The notes: a model not told the origin generated them from the sequence alone. Shown: positions 9,835-20,101, counted from the first letter of the stretch. The stretch: 64,000 bases of DNA from Dickeya fangzhongdai (GCF_002812485.1 NZ_CP025003.1:2108001-2172000), one strand, 5' to 3'. Program-made: numbers and translations.

Positions 9835-10809
9835 TTACATTAAACGGGAATTTAACAACTGCTTTTGCAACGTGTTCCATTCCGCTTCAGATTCATTAAT
9901 GATTTCGATGCGGCTGTCCGGCGGCGCAGCTGATTGTGTTTCAATGCGCAGGTCGAATCCCTGCCGGTTAACCACCAGCGTGCCCTCCGGGATACGCATC
10001 ACACCTTTAACGCGGCTTACCGGTGCCAGACGCACCCAGTCAAGCAGACTGGCGGTGTTGAACTGGGTGTCGCCATCGAAAATCCAGCCGCAGGCATAAT
10101 AGCCTTGGCCCTGATTCAAGGCTCGACGCCAGCTTTCCCGGCCGGTCAGTTTCAGTGCGGCCAACCCGGTTTTGGCGGCGGCGTGATGATGGTGGCGGGC
10201 ATCCGGCAGCGCATTGTGGTTTTCCCGCGGCAGGTCCAGCACTGCGGTATCCAACTGCCCCTGGGCTACCGTGATCAGGCGACGATCCTGCCCCTGTTGC
10301 TGATACCACGCCATCAGCGCGTCACGGTCGCTGTCCTGCCAGGTGTCTTCCTTATTAGCGACAATTACGTCCGCGGCGGCCAACTGGTCGCGGAAGTTTT
10401 CATTTTCCAGGCAACGGCTGTCGCCGAGTTGACGCGCATCCAGCAGACACAGCGTAGCCTGCAACTGGAGCCACGGTTGGTAGGCTTCTGTGGTCAGCAA
10501 GTTCAGAATCTGTTTTGGATGACCGAGACCGGTGGGTTCGATCAGCAAGCGATGAGGCTTTTTCTGCAGCAACATATTGAGCCCCACCTGCATCGGCAAG
10601 CCATTCACACAGCACATGCAACCGCCGGGGACCTCTTTGAGCAGAGCGCCGGTATCGCTCAGCAATGCGCCGTCGATACCGATTTCGCCGAACTCATTGA
10701 CCAGCACCGCCCAGACTTCGTCTTCGGGTTTGCGGGACAGCAGGTGCCTGATGGTGGTGGTTTTGCCGCTGCCGAGAAAACCGGTGATCAGGTTTACTTT
10801 CGTCAACAC
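9835..10809 (-). CDS. zigA: Zinc-binding GTPase ZigA/YeiR (COG0523, CobW family)
   Basis: This is a G3E-class GTPase of 324 residues. The P-loop GFLGSGKT is at residues 10-17, the metal-binding motif GCMCC at 63-67, and VANKED is the NKxD element. A histidine-rich stretch (DARHHHH) lies between the GTPase and CobW C-terminal domains. COG0523 proteins act as metal chaperones or insertases; E. coli YeiR binds zinc and hydrolyses GTP. It is transcribed leftwards, 70 bases after efpL, the same order as E. coli. No Zur box was identified by eye. Confidence 0.9.
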   Translation of the reverse strand: MLTKVNLITGFLGSGKTTTIRHLLSRKPEDEVWAVLVNEFGEIGIDGALLSDTGALLKEVPGGCMCCVNGLPMQVGLNMLLQKKPHRLLIEPTGLGHPKQILNLLTTEAYQPWLQLQATLCLLDARQLGDSRCLENENFRDQLAAADVIVANKEDTWQDSDRDALMAWYQQQGQDRRLITVAQGQLDTAVLDLPRENHNALPDARHHHHAAAKTGLAALKLTGRESWRRALNQGQGYYACGWIFDGDTQFNTASLLDWVRLAPVSRVKGVMRIPEGTLVVNRQGFDLRIETQSAAPPDSRIEIINESEAEWNTLQKQLLNSRLM

Positions 10810-10879
10810 AGGAGCCTCCTTGAGTCTGCAGGGAAACGTCTGGCGTGGCCCGCCAGACGCGGGTATTCATCAGCGGCGG

Positions 10880-11452
10880 TTAGTCCGCGCGACCCATGTA
10901 GCGACGCTCGGCGATATGAATACGGATTTTTTCGCCGGCGCTCAGGTATTCCGGCACCTGAATCACCAGACCGGTGGTCAGCGTGGCCGGTTTGTTACGG
11001 GCGCTGGCGGACGCGCCTTTGATGCCCGGTGCGGTTTCCACGATTTCCAGATCGACCGTCTGCGGCAGTTCCAGCGCCAGCAGTTGACCGTCCATGGTTA
11101 ATACCTGAATACCCGGCATGCCGCCTTCAGGAATAAACAGCAGTTCATCTTCGATCTGCTCTTTCTTGAAGGTATACGGGGTATAGTCTTCCTCGTCCAT
11201 AAAGATGTATTCATCGCCATCAATATAAGAGAAGGTAACGGAACGGCGGGTCAGGGTGATGGTGTCCAGGATGTCATCGCCCTTGAAGCGTTCTTCCACT
11301 TTCAGACCGGTGCGGACATCGGAGAAACGCATTTTGTACAGCGTACTGGCGCCGCGGGCGCTAGGGCTCTGAATATCGATATCTTTTACCAGCAGCAGCT
11401 TACCGTTGTAATTAACGGCCATGCCGCGTTTGATTTCATTCGCTCTTGCCAT
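10880..11452 (-). CDS. efpL: Elongation factor P-like protein EfpL (YeiP)
   Basis: This is a three-domain EF-P paralogue of 190 residues that binds the ribosome between the P and E sites and relieves stalling on proline-rich sequences. The tip of the first domain reads SPSARGAS with Arg33 where EF-P carries its modified lysine. This is diagnostic of the YeiP/EfpL subgroup and explains why no EpmA-type modification is expected. The C-terminal OB domain ends with [15 protein letters not shown]. The start [10 protein letters not shown] matches relatives. Confidence 0.93.
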   Translation of the reverse strand: MARANEIKRGMAVNYNGKLLLVKDIDIQSPSARGASTLYKMRFSDVRTGLKVEERFKGDDILDTITLTRRSVTFSYIDGDEYIFMDEEDYTPYTFKKEQIEDELLFIPEGGMPGIQVLTMDGQLLALELPQTVDLEIVETAPGIKGASASARNKPATLTTGLVIQVPEYLSAGEKIRIHIAERRYMGRAD

Positions 11453-11640
11453 GAAACATACCTTAAATAAAGAAGAGAAATTTTTGTGGCGACACGTTAC
11501 CCGTCAGGATGGGTTCAGGCAAGCGGGATTTGCGGCAGCCGGATGCCAAACAAACCGGCGGGAAATATTGGCCTTGCGACTGGCAGCCTGTTAGGCTCTG
11601 CGGCCTGAAAGAGTAACGGGAATCCCCGGAGGTTATGCTG

Positions 11641-11895
11641 ATGGAATGTCGTCCTGATTGCGGCGCCTGCTGTACCGCGCCTTCTATCTCCAGCCCGATT
11701 CCCGGCATGCCGCAGGGAAAACCGGCCAATACGCCCTGCATCCATCTGGATGAACGCATGCGTTGCGGCCTGTTCCATTCAGCGTTGCGCCCGGCGGTGT
11801 GCCGCGGCCTGCAACCGAGCCGCGACATGTGCCGAAACCACCGCGATGAAGCGATGCTGTACCTGATTCAACTGGAAGAGGCCACCGCGCCCTGA
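11641..11895 (+). CDS. yeiW: YkgJ-type cysteine-cluster protein (YeiW-like)
   Basis: This is a small protein of 84 residues with a CxxxCxxCC arrangement at the N-terminus ([11 protein letters not shown]), another cysteine in NTPCIHLD, then MRCGLFH, AVCRG and DMCRNH. This fits the UPF0153/YkgJ zinc- or iron-cluster family of unknown function. The ATG at 11641 is preferred over the one at 11635, because GGAGG at 11628-11632 is 8 bases from the former and only 2 from the latter. It lies between efpL and setB, the position of yeiW in E. coli, so the symbol rests on synteny plus family type. Confidence 0.75.
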   Translation: MECRPDCGACCTAPSISSPIPGMPQGKPANTPCIHLDERMRCGLFHSALRPAVCRGLQPSRDMCRNHRDEAMLYLIQLEEATAP

Positions 11896-11900
11896 CGGGA

Positions 11901-13082
11901 TCAGGCGTCGCGGATGCGCCACATGCAGACGGCGGCGCCGGCCAGCATGACGATGGCGATGACAAAGCCCGCATGGTAACTCCAGACTTCGGCCACGATG
12001 CCCGCCAGCGAACCGGAGATGATCCAGCCTACCCGGGTGGTGTTGGTGAACAGCGTCGTGGCGGCGCCCGCCTGACCCGGCATCAGATCCTGAAAATACA
12101 GCATCCCCATCCCGGCCAGAATGCCGATGAAAATCGCGTTCAGCAGTTGCAGCGCCAGCAAGGCCCACGACCCGTTCAGCAGCGTCAGCCCGACATAAAA
12201 AATCAGCCCGGCGATCACCGCCAGCCGCATCAGCAGGCGCTTGCCTAACCGGCTGGTCAGGTAGCCGGCCAGTAGCATCACCGGAATTTCCAGCCCGGCG
12301 GCGGTGCCCATCATGACCCCGGCCAGCTTTTCGGGTAACTGCAATTCATTGACCAGATACAACGGCATATTGATCAGATAGATGCCGTTGCAGGTCCACA
12401 TCAGCGTACAGGCGGTAAACAGCAACAGCGTGTCGCGTCGGTTCTGGCGGGGCGACTCCAGCGTCGCGGCGGATTTAACCCGGGTTTTGGGCATTGACGG
12501 TAACAGCAGCCACACCAGCAGCCCGCACAGTACGAATACCACCGCAGCCGTCAGATACATCGCCGGGAAGCCGAAGCCCAGCGCCAGCGCGAAGGCGACC
12601 GGCGGCCCGATCACCCAGGATAGCGAAATCTGCGCCCGCATCACCGAACTGAACATGGCGGCGCCGCGACCGGTGCGGTCGGCGTGTTCCCGCGCCAGCG
12701 CAAACAGTTGCGGGTTGGCGGTGGAACCGAAACTCGACAGCAGTACGCCGATAAACAGCAGAACAAAATAGTTGCGGTTCCAGGCATACAGCAGGCAAGA
12801 CAGCGCGCCCAACAGGCAGCACTGCAATATCAGCGTCTTGCGGTCGCCCTGACGATCGGAATAGGTCGCCAGAATCTGGCTGACGACGATGCCGATCACC
12901 GCGCTGCCGGTATAAAACAGCCCGACCATGAACGGACGCGCCTGTACTTCCGTTGACAAAAACAGGCTGAGCGTGGGGAGCTGCAGCGCACCGGCAATCC
13001 CGGTCAGAAAAGCAATTACCAGAAACGCCGAAGACGTCAGGTCGGGCAGGCGTCGGGCCGCGCGGGCAGAAGAAATTGTCAT
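11901..13082 (-). CDS. setB: Sugar efflux transporter SetB
   Basis: This is an MFS exporter of 393 residues with 12 hydrophobic segments. It is similar along its whole length to E. coli SetB (blocks DLTSSAFLVIAFLTGIAGAL, NPQLFALAREHADRTGR and LPEKLAGVMMGTAAGLEIP). SetA/SetB proteins export lactose, glucose and analogues and may protect against sugar-phosphate stress. It is divergent from fruBKA across a 335-base shared control region, as in E. coli, which invites co-regulation by Cra. Confidence 0.92.
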   Translation of the reverse strand: MTISSARAARRLPDLTSSAFLVIAFLTGIAGALQLPTLSLFLSTEVQARPFMVGLFYTGSAVIGIVVSQILATYSDRQGDRKTLILQCCLLGALSCLLYAWNRNYFVLLFIGVLLSSFGSTANPQLFALAREHADRTGRGAAMFSSVMRAQISLSWVIGPPVAFALALGFGFPAMYLTAAVVFVLCGLLVWLLLPSMPKTRVKSAATLESPRQNRRDTLLLFTACTLMWTCNGIYLINMPLYLVNELQLPEKLAGVMMGTAAGLEIPVMLLAGYLTSRLGKRLLMRLAVIAGLIFYVGLTLLNGSWALLALQLLNAIFIGILAGMGMLYFQDLMPGQAGAATTLFTNTTRVGWIISGSLAGIVAEVWSYHAGFVIAIVMLAGAAVCMWRIRDA

Positions 13083-13315
13083 GCTGAATTCAGGTTAAAA
13101 AAGAAGCAGGGAGGAAACTGAACGCGCTATCTTACGCTGATGGAATAGAAACGAAAGTCCGTTTCAGTTTTTTTTCTTCAGCACCAATTCAGCACCGGTG
13201 TGTCAAAGTGTTACAAATTTTGGTGTTTCGTGGTGAAAATGTGCGTGACCTCTAAGATCTGTCATTTTATCTATGCAGAATGCTTGCATACATATAGTGA
13301 AAAACGCAGAATTTT

Positions 13316-13327
13316 TGAAACGTTTCA
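13316..13327. promoter_or_regulatory. Cra (FruR) operator 1
   Basis: TGAAACGTTTCA is a perfect 12-base palindrome matching the Cra consensus (TGAAWCGWTTCA). In E. coli the fru operon is likewise repressed from two Cra sites, with D-fructose 1-phosphate, the substrate of FruK, as inducer. Confidence 0.88.
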
Positions 13328-13383
13328 GCGAGGTTTTGCTGAAACTACCCTGAGAGAGTCAGCAAATTATTTCTCATAAAGGC

Positions 13384-13395
13384 TGAAACGATTCA
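13384..13395. promoter_or_regulatory. Cra (FruR) operator 2
   Basis: TGAAACGATTCA, within GCTGAAACGATTCAAG, matches the Cra consensus. It lies 68 bases downstream of operator 1 and 22 bases before the fruB start, within the predicted leader. Confidence 0.87.
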
Positions 13396-13417
13396 AGTTC
13401 AGCGAGAGAGGAGCGTT

Positions 13418-14557
13418 ATGTTTCAGTTGTCACAGCACGACATTCATTTAGGTGCTTCCGCCGGCAGTAAAGAGGAGGCCATCCGTCAGGTGGCTGCCGC
13501 ACTGACCGAAGCTGGTTGCGTGAGCGAGGGCTATGTCGCGGGGATGCTTCAGCGCGAGCAGCAGACCTCTACCTATCTCGGCAGCGGTATTGCCATTCCG
13601 CATGGCACCACCGATACGCGCGATCTGGTGCAGAAAACCGGTGTTCAGGTGTTCCAGTTCCCGCAGGGGATCGCGTGGGGCGAAGACCAGACCGCGTATG
13701 TGGTGCTGGGGATCGCCGCCCGTTCCGATGAACATCTGGCGCTGCTGCGTCAGCTGACCCATGTGCTGAGCGATGATCGCGTCGCGGCCCGTCTGGCCAG
13801 CACCACGTCAGCCGACGAACTGCGCGGGTTGCTGATGGGCGAACAACTGGCGGGCGCGTTCCGTTTTGATACCTCGCTGATTAGCCTGAATGTGGCGACC
13901 GACAACCTGATGACGCTGCAGGCGCTGAACGCCGGCCGTCTGCAACAGATTGGCGCGGTCGACGCCAGCTTTGTCAGCCATGTGGTCGGCAACAAGCCGG
14001 TACATCTGGGGCAGGGCGTCTGGTTGAGCGACAGCCTGAACGGCAATCTGGTGAGCGCGCTGGCGGTGAGCCGCCCGGCGGAGCCTTTCGCGGTGGATGG
14101 CGAAAACGTGGCGCTGCTGCTGACGGTCTCGGCGGCTGATGAGCAGGTGTTCGCGTCGCTGGATTATCTCAGCAAGCTGCTGATCGCCGGCAAGGCCGAT
14201 CGTCTGCTGTCCGCTGACGAAGCCACGCTGCTGGCGCTGCTGACCAGCGAAGAAGAGGAAGAAGAAGAGAGCAACGCGCTGGCGGCGGAATTTACCGTCC
14301 GCAACGAGCACGGTCTGCATGCCCGTCCGGGCGCGATGCTGGTTAACGTCATCAAGCAGTTCTCCAGCGAGATCACCGTGACGAACCTCGACGGCACCGG
14401 CAAACCGGCCAACGGCCGCAGCCTGATGAAAGTGGTGGCGCTGGGCGTTAAGAGCGGTCACCGCCTGCGCTTTACCGCCAACGGCAGCGATGCTGAAGCG
14501 GCGCTGAAAGCCATCGGCGAAGCTATTCAGTCCGGTCTTGGGGAGGGCGCAGCATGA
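13418..14557 (+). CDS. fruB: PTS fructose-specific EIIA/HPr fusion protein (FPr)
   Basis: This cytoplasmic phosphocarrier of 379 residues fuses an N-terminal EIIA-Fru domain (phosphorylated His62 in IAIPHGTTD), a central domain, an acidic linker with a run of glutamates at about 278-284, and a C-terminal HPr domain (His301 in HGLHARPG). It takes phosphate from enzyme I and passes it to FruA. The start follows GAGAGGAG. The last 4 bases overlap fruK, as expected for coupled translation in fruBKA. Length is close to the E. coli protein (376). Confidence 0.95.
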   Translation: MFQLSQHDIHLGASAGSKEEAIRQVAAALTEAGCVSEGYVAGMLQREQQTSTYLGSGIAIPHGTTDTRDLVQKTGVQVFQFPQGIAWGEDQTAYVVLGIAARSDEHLALLRQLTHVLSDDRVAARLASTTSADELRGLLMGEQLAGAFRFDTSLISLNVATDNLMTLQALNAGRLQQIGAVDASFVSHVVGNKPVHLGQGVWLSDSLNGNLVSALAVSRPAEPFAVDGENVALLLTVSAADEQVFASLDYLSKLLIAGKADRLLSADEATLLALLTSEEEEEEESNALAAEFTVRNEHGLHARPGAMLVNVIKQFSSEITVTNLDGTGKPANGRSLMKVVALGVKSGHRLRFTANGSDAEAALKAIGEAIQSGLGEGAA

Positions 14558-15492
14558 GCAGGCGCGTTGCCACCATCACCCTGAATCCCGCCTATGATTT
14601 AGTAGGCTACTGCCCGGAAATCGAACGTGGCGAAGTCAACCTGGTTCAGACCACCGGCCTGCATGCCGCGGGAAAAGGCATCAACGTCGCCAAGGTACTG
14701 AAAGATCTTGGGATTGACGTCACCGTGGGCGGCTTTCTGGGCAAAGACAATCAGGACGGTTTTCAGCAGCTGTTCAGCGAACTGGGCATCGCCAACCGTT
14801 TCCAGGTGGTATCGGGGCGGACTCGCATTAATGTCAAACTCACCGAGCAGAATGGCGATGTAACCGACCTGAATTTCTCCGGTTTCGAGGTAACCCAGCA
14901 GGACTGGCAGCGTTTCGTCAACGATTCGCTGAGCTGGCTGGGACAGTTTGACATGGTCGCCGTTAGCGGCAGTCTGCCGAGCGGCGTTGACCCGGATGCG
15001 TTTACCGACTGGATGTCGCGCCTGCGCAGCCAGTGTCCGTGCATTATTTTCGACAGCAGCCGCGAAGCGCTGGTGGCAGGTCTGAAAGCCTCGCCGTGGC
15101 TGGTGAAACCCAATCGCCGGGAGCTGGAAATCTGGGCCGGACGTAAGTTGCCCACGCTGGCGGATGTGGTGGATGCGGCGCATGCGCTGCGTGAACAGGG
15201 TATTGCCCATGTCGTGATTTCGCTGGGAGCGGAAGGCGCGCTGTGGGTCAATGCGTCTGGTGCCTGGCGGGCGTTGCCGCCGGCCTGTGAAGTGATCAGT
15301 ACGGTAGGTGCGGGTGACTCCATGGTGGGGGGATTGATTTATGGCTTATTGATGCGTGAGTCCAGTGAACACACGTTGCGCCTGGCAACCGCGGTGGCAG
15401 CATTGGCCGTCAGCCAGAGCAACGTAGGCATTAGCGATCGTCCGCAGCTGGCTGCGATGATGGCGCGTGTCGATCTCAAACCATTTAACTGA
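14554..15492 (+). CDS. fruK: 1-phosphofructokinase
   Basis: This is a PfkB-family sugar kinase of 312 residues that phosphorylates fructose 1-phosphate to fructose 1,6-bisphosphate with ATP. The N-terminus [13 protein letters not shown], the glycine-rich [10 protein letters not shown] block and the C-terminal catalytic signature [12 protein letters not shown] (with the catalytic Asp) are all present. It is the middle gene of the operon, overlapping fruB by 4 bases and followed by fruA after 16 bases. Its activity removes the Cra inducer fructose 1-phosphate. Confidence 0.95.
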   Translation: MSRRVATITLNPAYDLVGYCPEIERGEVNLVQTTGLHAAGKGINVAKVLKDLGIDVTVGGFLGKDNQDGFQQLFSELGIANRFQVVSGRTRINVKLTEQNGDVTDLNFSGFEVTQQDWQRFVNDSLSWLGQFDMVAVSGSLPSGVDPDAFTDWMSRLRSQCPCIIFDSSREALVAGLKASPWLVKPNRRELEIWAGRKLPTLADVVDAAHALREQGIAHVVISLGAEGALWVNASGAWRALPPACEVISTVGAGDSMVGGLIYGLLMRESSEHTLRLATAVAALAVSQSNVGISDRPQLAAMMARVDLKPFN

Positions 15493-15508
15493 CAGCAGGA
15501 GATAAACA

Positions 15509-17197
15509 ATGAAAACGCTGCTGATACTTGATAAATCACTGGGGCTGGCGAAAAGCCGTCTGGTGAAAAATTTGCTCGGTGCTGCTGCCGCTAACGCAGG
15601 ACTTACCCTCACTGAGCAGTTTGCCGACGCGGAGCTGGCCATCGTGTTGGGCGCTCCCGTACAGGCAGACAGTGGTCTGAATGGCAAAAAAGTGTTTGCC
15701 GGGGATAGTGAACTGGCGTTGAGTCAACCGGCGGCGTTTCTGGAACAAGCCAAAGCGCAAGCGCAGACGTATCAGGCGCCTGCTGCCGCTGTTGCAACTG
15801 CTCCGGCTACCGCTAAGCGCATCGTGGCGGTGACCGCCTGCCCGACCGGGGTGGCGCACACCTTTATGGCGGCGGAAGCGATTGAAAGCGAAGCGAAAAA
15901 ACGCGGCTGGTGGGTGAAAGTGGAAACCCGCGGTTCCGTGGGCGCCGGCAACCCGATCAGTCCGGAAGAAGTGGAGCAGGCGGATCTGGTGATCGTGGCG
16001 GCGGACATCGAAGTTGACCTCAGCAAATTCGCTGGCAAAAAGATGTATCGCACCTCCACCGGTCTGGCGCTGAAGAAGACGGCGCAGGAGTTTGACAAGG
16101 CGCTGTCCGAAGCGACGGTGTTCCAGCCGTCCGCCCAAAACAGTGCGGCGGCTGGCGGCGAGTCCGCCAAGAAAGGCGGCGCAGGTCCGTACCGTCACCT
16201 GCTGACCGGCGTGTCCTACATGCTGCCGATGGTGGTGGCCGGCGGTCTGTGTATCGCCCTGTCGTTCGTGTTCGGTATTACGGCGTTCAAGGAAGAGGGG
16301 ACGCTGGCTGCCGCGCTGATGAAGATCGGCGGCGGTTCGGCTTTTGCCCTGATGGTGCCGGTACTGGCCGGTTATATCGCGTTCTCGATTGCTGACCGTC
16401 CGGGTCTGACGCCGGGTCTGGTTGGCGGTATGCTGGCCGTTAGCACCGGCGCGGGTTTCCTCGGCGGCATCATCGCCGGCTTCCTGGCCGGTTATCTGGC
16501 GCGCGCCATCAGTAACCATGTGACGCTGCCGCAGAGTATGTCGGCGCTGAAACCGATCCTGATTATTCCGCTGGTCGCTACGCTGATCACCGGTTTGATC
16601 ATGATCTACGTGGTGGGTACGCCGGTAGCGAAAATCCTGACCGGTCTGACCGGCTGGCTGCAGTCTATGGGCACCGCCAACGCGGTTATCCTGGGCGCGA
16701 TTCTGGGCGGCATGATGTGTACCGACATGGGCGGCCCGGTGAACAAAGTGGCCTACGTGTTCGGCACGACGCTGCTGAGTAGCCAGGTGTATGCGCCGAT
16801 GGCCGCCGTCATGGCTGCCGGTATGGTGCCGCCGCTGGCGATGGGTCTGGCGACCTTCATTGCCGGCAAGAAATTCACCGCCAGCGAACGTGAAGGCGGC
16901 AAGGCGGCGGTGGTGCTGGGGCTGTGCTTCATCTCCGAAGGGGCCATTCCTTACGCTGCCCGCGACCCGATGCGTGTGCTGCCGTGCTGTATCCTGGGCG
17001 GCGCGCTGACCGGCGCGATCTCCATGGCGATTGGCGCTAAACTGATGGCGCCGCACGGCGGTCTGTTCGTGCTGCTGATTCCGGGTGCGATTACACCGGT
17101 ACTGGGTTACCTGTTCTCCATCATTGCCGGTACGGTAGTGGCTGGCGTGCTGTACGCCGTGCTGAAACGTCCGGAAGAGCAACTGGTCAAAGCCTGA
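15509..17197 (+). CDS. fruA: PTS fructose transporter subunit EIIBC
   Basis: This 562-residue protein brings in fructose and releases fructose 1-phosphate. It has a degenerate N-terminal B' domain (about 1-95), an Ala/Pro linker, a true EIIB domain with the phosphorylated cysteine at 111 (VTACPTGVAHT), and a membrane EIIC domain from about residue 225. The start ATG follows AGGAG. A strong intrinsic terminator closes the operon. It matches E. coli FruA in layout and length. Confidence 0.95.
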   Translation: MKTLLILDKSLGLAKSRLVKNLLGAAAANAGLTLTEQFADAELAIVLGAPVQADSGLNGKKVFAGDSELALSQPAAFLEQAKAQAQTYQAPAAAVATAPATAKRIVAVTACPTGVAHTFMAAEAIESEAKKRGWWVKVETRGSVGAGNPISPEEVEQADLVIVAADIEVDLSKFAGKKMYRTSTGLALKKTAQEFDKALSEATVFQPSAQNSAAAGGESAKKGGAGPYRHLLTGVSYMLPMVVAGGLCIALSFVFGITAFKEEGTLAAALMKIGGGSAFALMVPVLAGYIAFSIADRPGLTPGLVGGMLAVSTGAGFLGGIIAGFLAGYLARAISNHVTLPQSMSALKPILIIPLVATLITGLIMIYVVGTPVAKILTGLTGWLQSMGTANAVILGAILGGMMCTDMGGPVNKVAYVFGTTLLSSQVYAPMAAVMAAGMVPPLAMGLATFIAGKKFTASEREGGKAAVVLGLCFISEGAIPYAARDPMRVLPCCILGGALTGAISMAIGAKLMAPHGGLFVLLIPGAITPVLGYLFSIIAGTVVAGVLYAVLKRPEEQLVKA

Positions 17198-17217
17198 TAG
17201 TTGCTGACTTGATGACA

Positions 17218-17247
17218 AACGCCAGTCTTGCGACTGGCGTTTTTTTT
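17218..17247 (+). terminator. Intrinsic terminator of fruBKA
   Basis: A perfect 10-bp stem (17218-17227 with 17232-17241), a 4-base loop and a run of eight T lie 20 bases after the fruA stop. Confidence 0.92.
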
Positions 17248-17319
17248 ATGTTTTTTCCGCCGAGTCGGGTAATAGCGCTATGATTTTGTATTGCTGTGAG
17301 GCAAGAGAAGGAGAACCGT

Positions 17320-18030
17320 ATGCCGCGTCACCATGCCAGTCGTGGAATTTTGGTGTTGGAATCGCCCTGGGAGCTGGATGAGCACGATGCCAATCGTTCA
17401 TCCGTGGTGCCGTTTATTGAAGGCATTGCTAAAGTCGCCGGTGATACCGAGGTGTATTACGCGAACTTCTACGATAAGAAGAGTTTTCGCACCGCATTGC
17501 ATTGCCTGTGCAAGATCCCGTTCAAAAACATCATTATTTATGTCGCCGCGCACGGTCAGGGAAAAAAGCTTGGCGGTACGCATATCCGGGATGTTCTCGT
17601 ACCGGTCGGTGAATTGTCCCATCATTTCAATATTACCGGGCTGCTACTCGGCGCCTGTTTCGTTGGCGCCCATACCGATTTGATGGAAACATTTACCAGC
17701 GGCAACTATCTGCGCTGGTGCGCCGGATATGCCTCAGAAACCGAATGGCTTACCGGCACGCTGATTGACTGCGCCATCATCAATCAGATGCTGTCGCTAA
17801 AAAAGAGTGCATTCGCCGATCGCGATACTATCGTCGAGAATCTGGCGCTGGCGATTTCGCCCTTCCACGATAAGTACGCGATTGGGCGGGATACGCACGG
17901 CAAGCCGATGCCGCTGCGCGATGCCTTTCAGTGTGTGGTGCAACCCAGCGGACAGGGGCATAAGCCGCGCACGGTATCGGACAAGATATTCCAGCGGGCG
18001 GGGCAACTGCGGCGGCAGGAAGTCGAATAG
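17320..18030 (+). CDS. Putative caspase-fold (clan CD-like) protein of unknown function
   Basis: This 236-residue protein is not in E. coli at this place and I do not recognise a named family. A hydrophobic strand followed by His78-Gly (IIIYVAAHGQGKKLGG) and, 35 residues later, another strand ending in Cys113 (GLLLGACFVG) look like the His/Cys dyad of caspase-like peptidases. A third block, LRWCAGYASETEW, resembles the substrate-pocket region after the cysteine. There is no signal peptide or membrane helix. The ATG at 17320 is preferred (AAGGAG 7 bases upstream) over 17296. Peptidase activity is inferred from motif spacing only. A protein that merely keeps the fold is also possible. Confidence 0.6.
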   Translation: MPRHHASRGILVLESPWELDEHDANRSSVVPFIEGIAKVAGDTEVYYANFYDKKSFRTALHCLCKIPFKNIIIYVAAHGQGKKLGGTHIRDVLVPVGELSHHFNITGLLLGACFVGAHTDLMETFTSGNYLRWCAGYASETEWLTGTLIDCAIINQMLSLKKSAFADRDTIVENLALAISPFHDKYAIGRDTHGKPMPLRDAFQCVVQPSGQGHKPRTVSDKIFQRAGQLRRQEVE

Positions 18031-18080
18031 GTGGAATTCGAGCCGTTGGGCGGCCTAAAAACAGGCCGCGACGTGAGTGT

Positions 18081-18938
18081 TCAGGCGATGCCGACAGACG
18101 ACTGCTGTGACTTCAGCCAGGCGATTTCCTGCGCCCAGATATCCGGGTTGATGGTTTCCAGAATCAGCGGAATGCCGTCAAAGCGCGGGTCGCGCATAAT
18201 ATAGCTGAACACGGTTTTACCGATGTTGCCTTCCCCCAGGCTGTGATGACGGTCAACCCGGCTGTTGAATTCGCTTTTGGCGTCATTCAGGTGCATGCCG
18301 CGCAAATAGCGGAAACCGACTACGCGTTCCAGCTCGGCAAACGTGTGCTCGCAGTCGGCCTCGGTGCGCAGATCATAGCCGCCGGCAAAGGCGTGGCAGG
18401 TATCGATGCAGACGCCGACCCGGCTTTTGTCTTCCACCTGATCGATGATTTCCGCCAGATGTTCAAACCGAAACCCCAGGTTGCTGCCCTGACCGGCGGT
18501 GTTCTCGATCACCGCGGTCACGCCGGCGGTGGCGTCCAGCGCCAGATTAATAGACTGGGCGATGCGGCTCAGGCAGGTGCTTTCGTCGATCTGACGCAGG
18601 TGGCTGCCGGGATGGAAATTCAGCAGCGTCAGCCCCAGTTGCTGACAACGCGACATTTCGTCGATAAACGCCGTCTGGGACTTCTGCAAAGCGTCGTCGT
18701 CCGGGTGCCCCAGATTGATCAGGTAACTGTCGTGCGGCAGAATTTGGGCCGGGGCGAACTGATACTGCGCGCAGGCGGCCTGGAAACGCTCGATGACGTC
18801 CGCCGTCAACGCCGGGGCCTGCCACTGGCGCTGATTTTTGGTAAACAGCGCAAACGCGGTGGCGCCGATGTCATGGGCGCGGGCAACCGCCTGATCCACG
18901 CCGCCCGAGGCGCTGACGTGGGCTCCGACATATTTCAT
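18081..18938 (-). CDS. nfo: Deoxyribonuclease IV (endonuclease IV, Nfo)
   Basis: This AP endonuclease of base-excision repair has 285 residues, a TIM barrel with three zinc ions. Signature stretches include [32 protein letters not shown] ([13 protein letters not shown]) and [23 protein letters not shown] start at [13 protein letters not shown], which matches E. coli Nfo and has AAGGAGAA just upstream. The open frame extends 22 residues further but those are not conserved. The fruA side is the same as in E. coli, apart from the inserted caspase-like gene. Confidence 0.95.
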   Translation of the reverse strand: MKYVGAHVSASGGVDQAVARAHDIGATAFALFTKNQRQWQAPALTADVIERFQAACAQYQFAPAQILPHDSYLINLGHPDDDALQKSQTAFIDEMSRCQQLGLTLLNFHPGSHLRQIDESTCLSRIAQSINLALDATAGVTAVIENTAGQGSNLGFRFEHLAEIIDQVEDKSRVGVCIDTCHAFAGGYDLRTEADCEHTFAELERVVGFRYLRGMHLNDAKSEFNSRVDRHHSLGEGNIGKTVFSYIMRDPRFDGIPLILETINPDIWAQEIAWLKSQQSSVGIA

Positions 18939-19018
18939 GTTTTTCTCCTTTTCATGCCCGCGCATTATGACATTACTGCTTAGCTGGCTGTAGCCTTGTT
19001 TCATCCATGTCGTTTCGC

Positions 19019-20101
19019 TCAGGCGAAGAGATGCTGTACCGCCAGATTGATGGCCGCGCCGCCCGCCACCAGCCAGATAAACAGGACCGCCGCCAGCAGC
19101 AGCGGTTTGATGCCGGCCTGTCGTAGCGTGCTCAGGCGCGTAGCCAGCCCCAGCGCCACCATCGCCATAGTCAACAGCGCATTATCCAGTTGCGTCAGCA
19201 TGGCGACCCAGCCCGCCGGTAGCCAGTTCAGCGAATTAACCCCGCACATCAACACAAAACCCAGGGCGAACCACGGATAACCCGCGGTAGCGGGCGCGGC
19301 GGCCTGATGTGCGGGTTGGCGCTGTTTCAGCCACAGGCCGAGGATAAACAGGAACGGCGCCAGCATCATCACACGCAGCATCTTGCCGATGACCGCCGTA
19401 TTCTCGGTTTCCGGGCCAATGGCATGACCGGCGGCCACCACCTGCGCGACTTCATGCACCGTTGAGCCGAGGTAGAGTCCGAAAGTCTGCGGGGTAAATA
19501 ACCAGCCGCTATACTGGATAAAATGTTGGTACAGCCACGGGTAAAAAAACATGGCGGTGGTGCCGAACAGCACCACGGTCGATACCGCCACCGCCACCTT
19601 GTCGGCGCTGCTTTTCAGCACCGGCGCGGTAGCCAGTACGGCGGCGGCGCCGCAAATGCTGCTGCCTGCGCCGATCAGCAATACGGTATGACGATCCAGC
19701 CGGAACCAGCGCTGTCCCAGCCAGCAGGCGAGCAGCAGGGTAGAGGTGAGCGTCAACAGGTCGATCACCAGACCGGCGGCGCCGATGGCGGTGATTTGCT
19801 GAAAGCTGAGTTTGAAGCCGTACAGGATGATGCCCCAGCGCAGCAGATGATGCCGGGACCACTGAACGCCGGCGTCGCACCAGGGTTGCAGATGCGCGTA
19901 GACGGTATTGCCCAGCACCATGCCAACCAGTATCGCCAGCGTCAGGGAACCTAGTCCCAATCCGGCTATCGTTGGCTGACCGGATAACCATAACACGCCC
20001 CGCGTCAGCAGGCCGGTCAGGATGACGCCGGTCAGCAGATGACCGGCGGCGGACAACGGGGAAAAGCGTTGTACCCTGGAAGAAAATGAAAACATAGTCA
20101 T
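19019..20101 (-). CDS. yeiH: YeiH family putative sulfate exporter (UPF0324)
   Basis: This is an inner-membrane protein of about 360 residues with ten or eleven hydrophobic helices. Similarity to E. coli YeiH includes LGIILYG(F), [16 protein letters not shown] and [16 protein letters not shown]. The family is annotated as putative sulfate exporters on weak evidence. It is divergent from the LysR gene yeiE, the usual arrangement for a regulated target. Start choice is uncertain: ATG at 20101 (used here), ATG at 20095 or GTG at 20107, none with a strong ribosome site. Confidence 0.88.
   Translation of the reverse strand: MTMFSFSSRVQRFSPLSAAGHLLTGVILTGLLTRGVLWLSGQPTIAGLGLGSLTLAILVGMVLGNTVYAHLQPWCDAGVQWSRHHLLRWGIILYGFKLSFQQITAIGAAGLVIDLLTLTSTLLLACWLGQRWFRLDRHTVLLIGAGSSICGAAAVLATAPVLKSSADKVAVAVSTVVLFGTTAMFFYPWLYQHFIQYSGWLFTPQTFGLYLGSTVHEVAQVVAAGHAIGPETENTAVIGKMLRVMMLAPFLFILGLWLKQRQPAHQAAAPATAGYPWFALGFVLMCGVNSLNWLPAGWVAMLTQLDNALLTMAMVALGLATRLSTLRQAGIKPLLLAAVLFIWLVAGGAAINLAVQHLFA

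Larger units (their letters stand above)
13083..13417. promoter_or_regulatory. Divergent setB-fruBKA control region
   Basis: This 335-base region has no coding potential. Near its right end are two Cra-type palindromes and a possible sigma70 promoter: TTGCAT at 13284-13289 and CAGAAT at 13307-13312, spaced by 17. The first palindrome would then cover the start of transcription. The promoter call is tentative. Confidence 0.5.

Noticed and set aside
15536..17218. Open frame of 560 codons antisense to fruA
   Set aside because: It lies wholly opposite fruA, is Arg/Gln/His-rich as expected for a shadow frame of GC-rich coding DNA, and has no family features.
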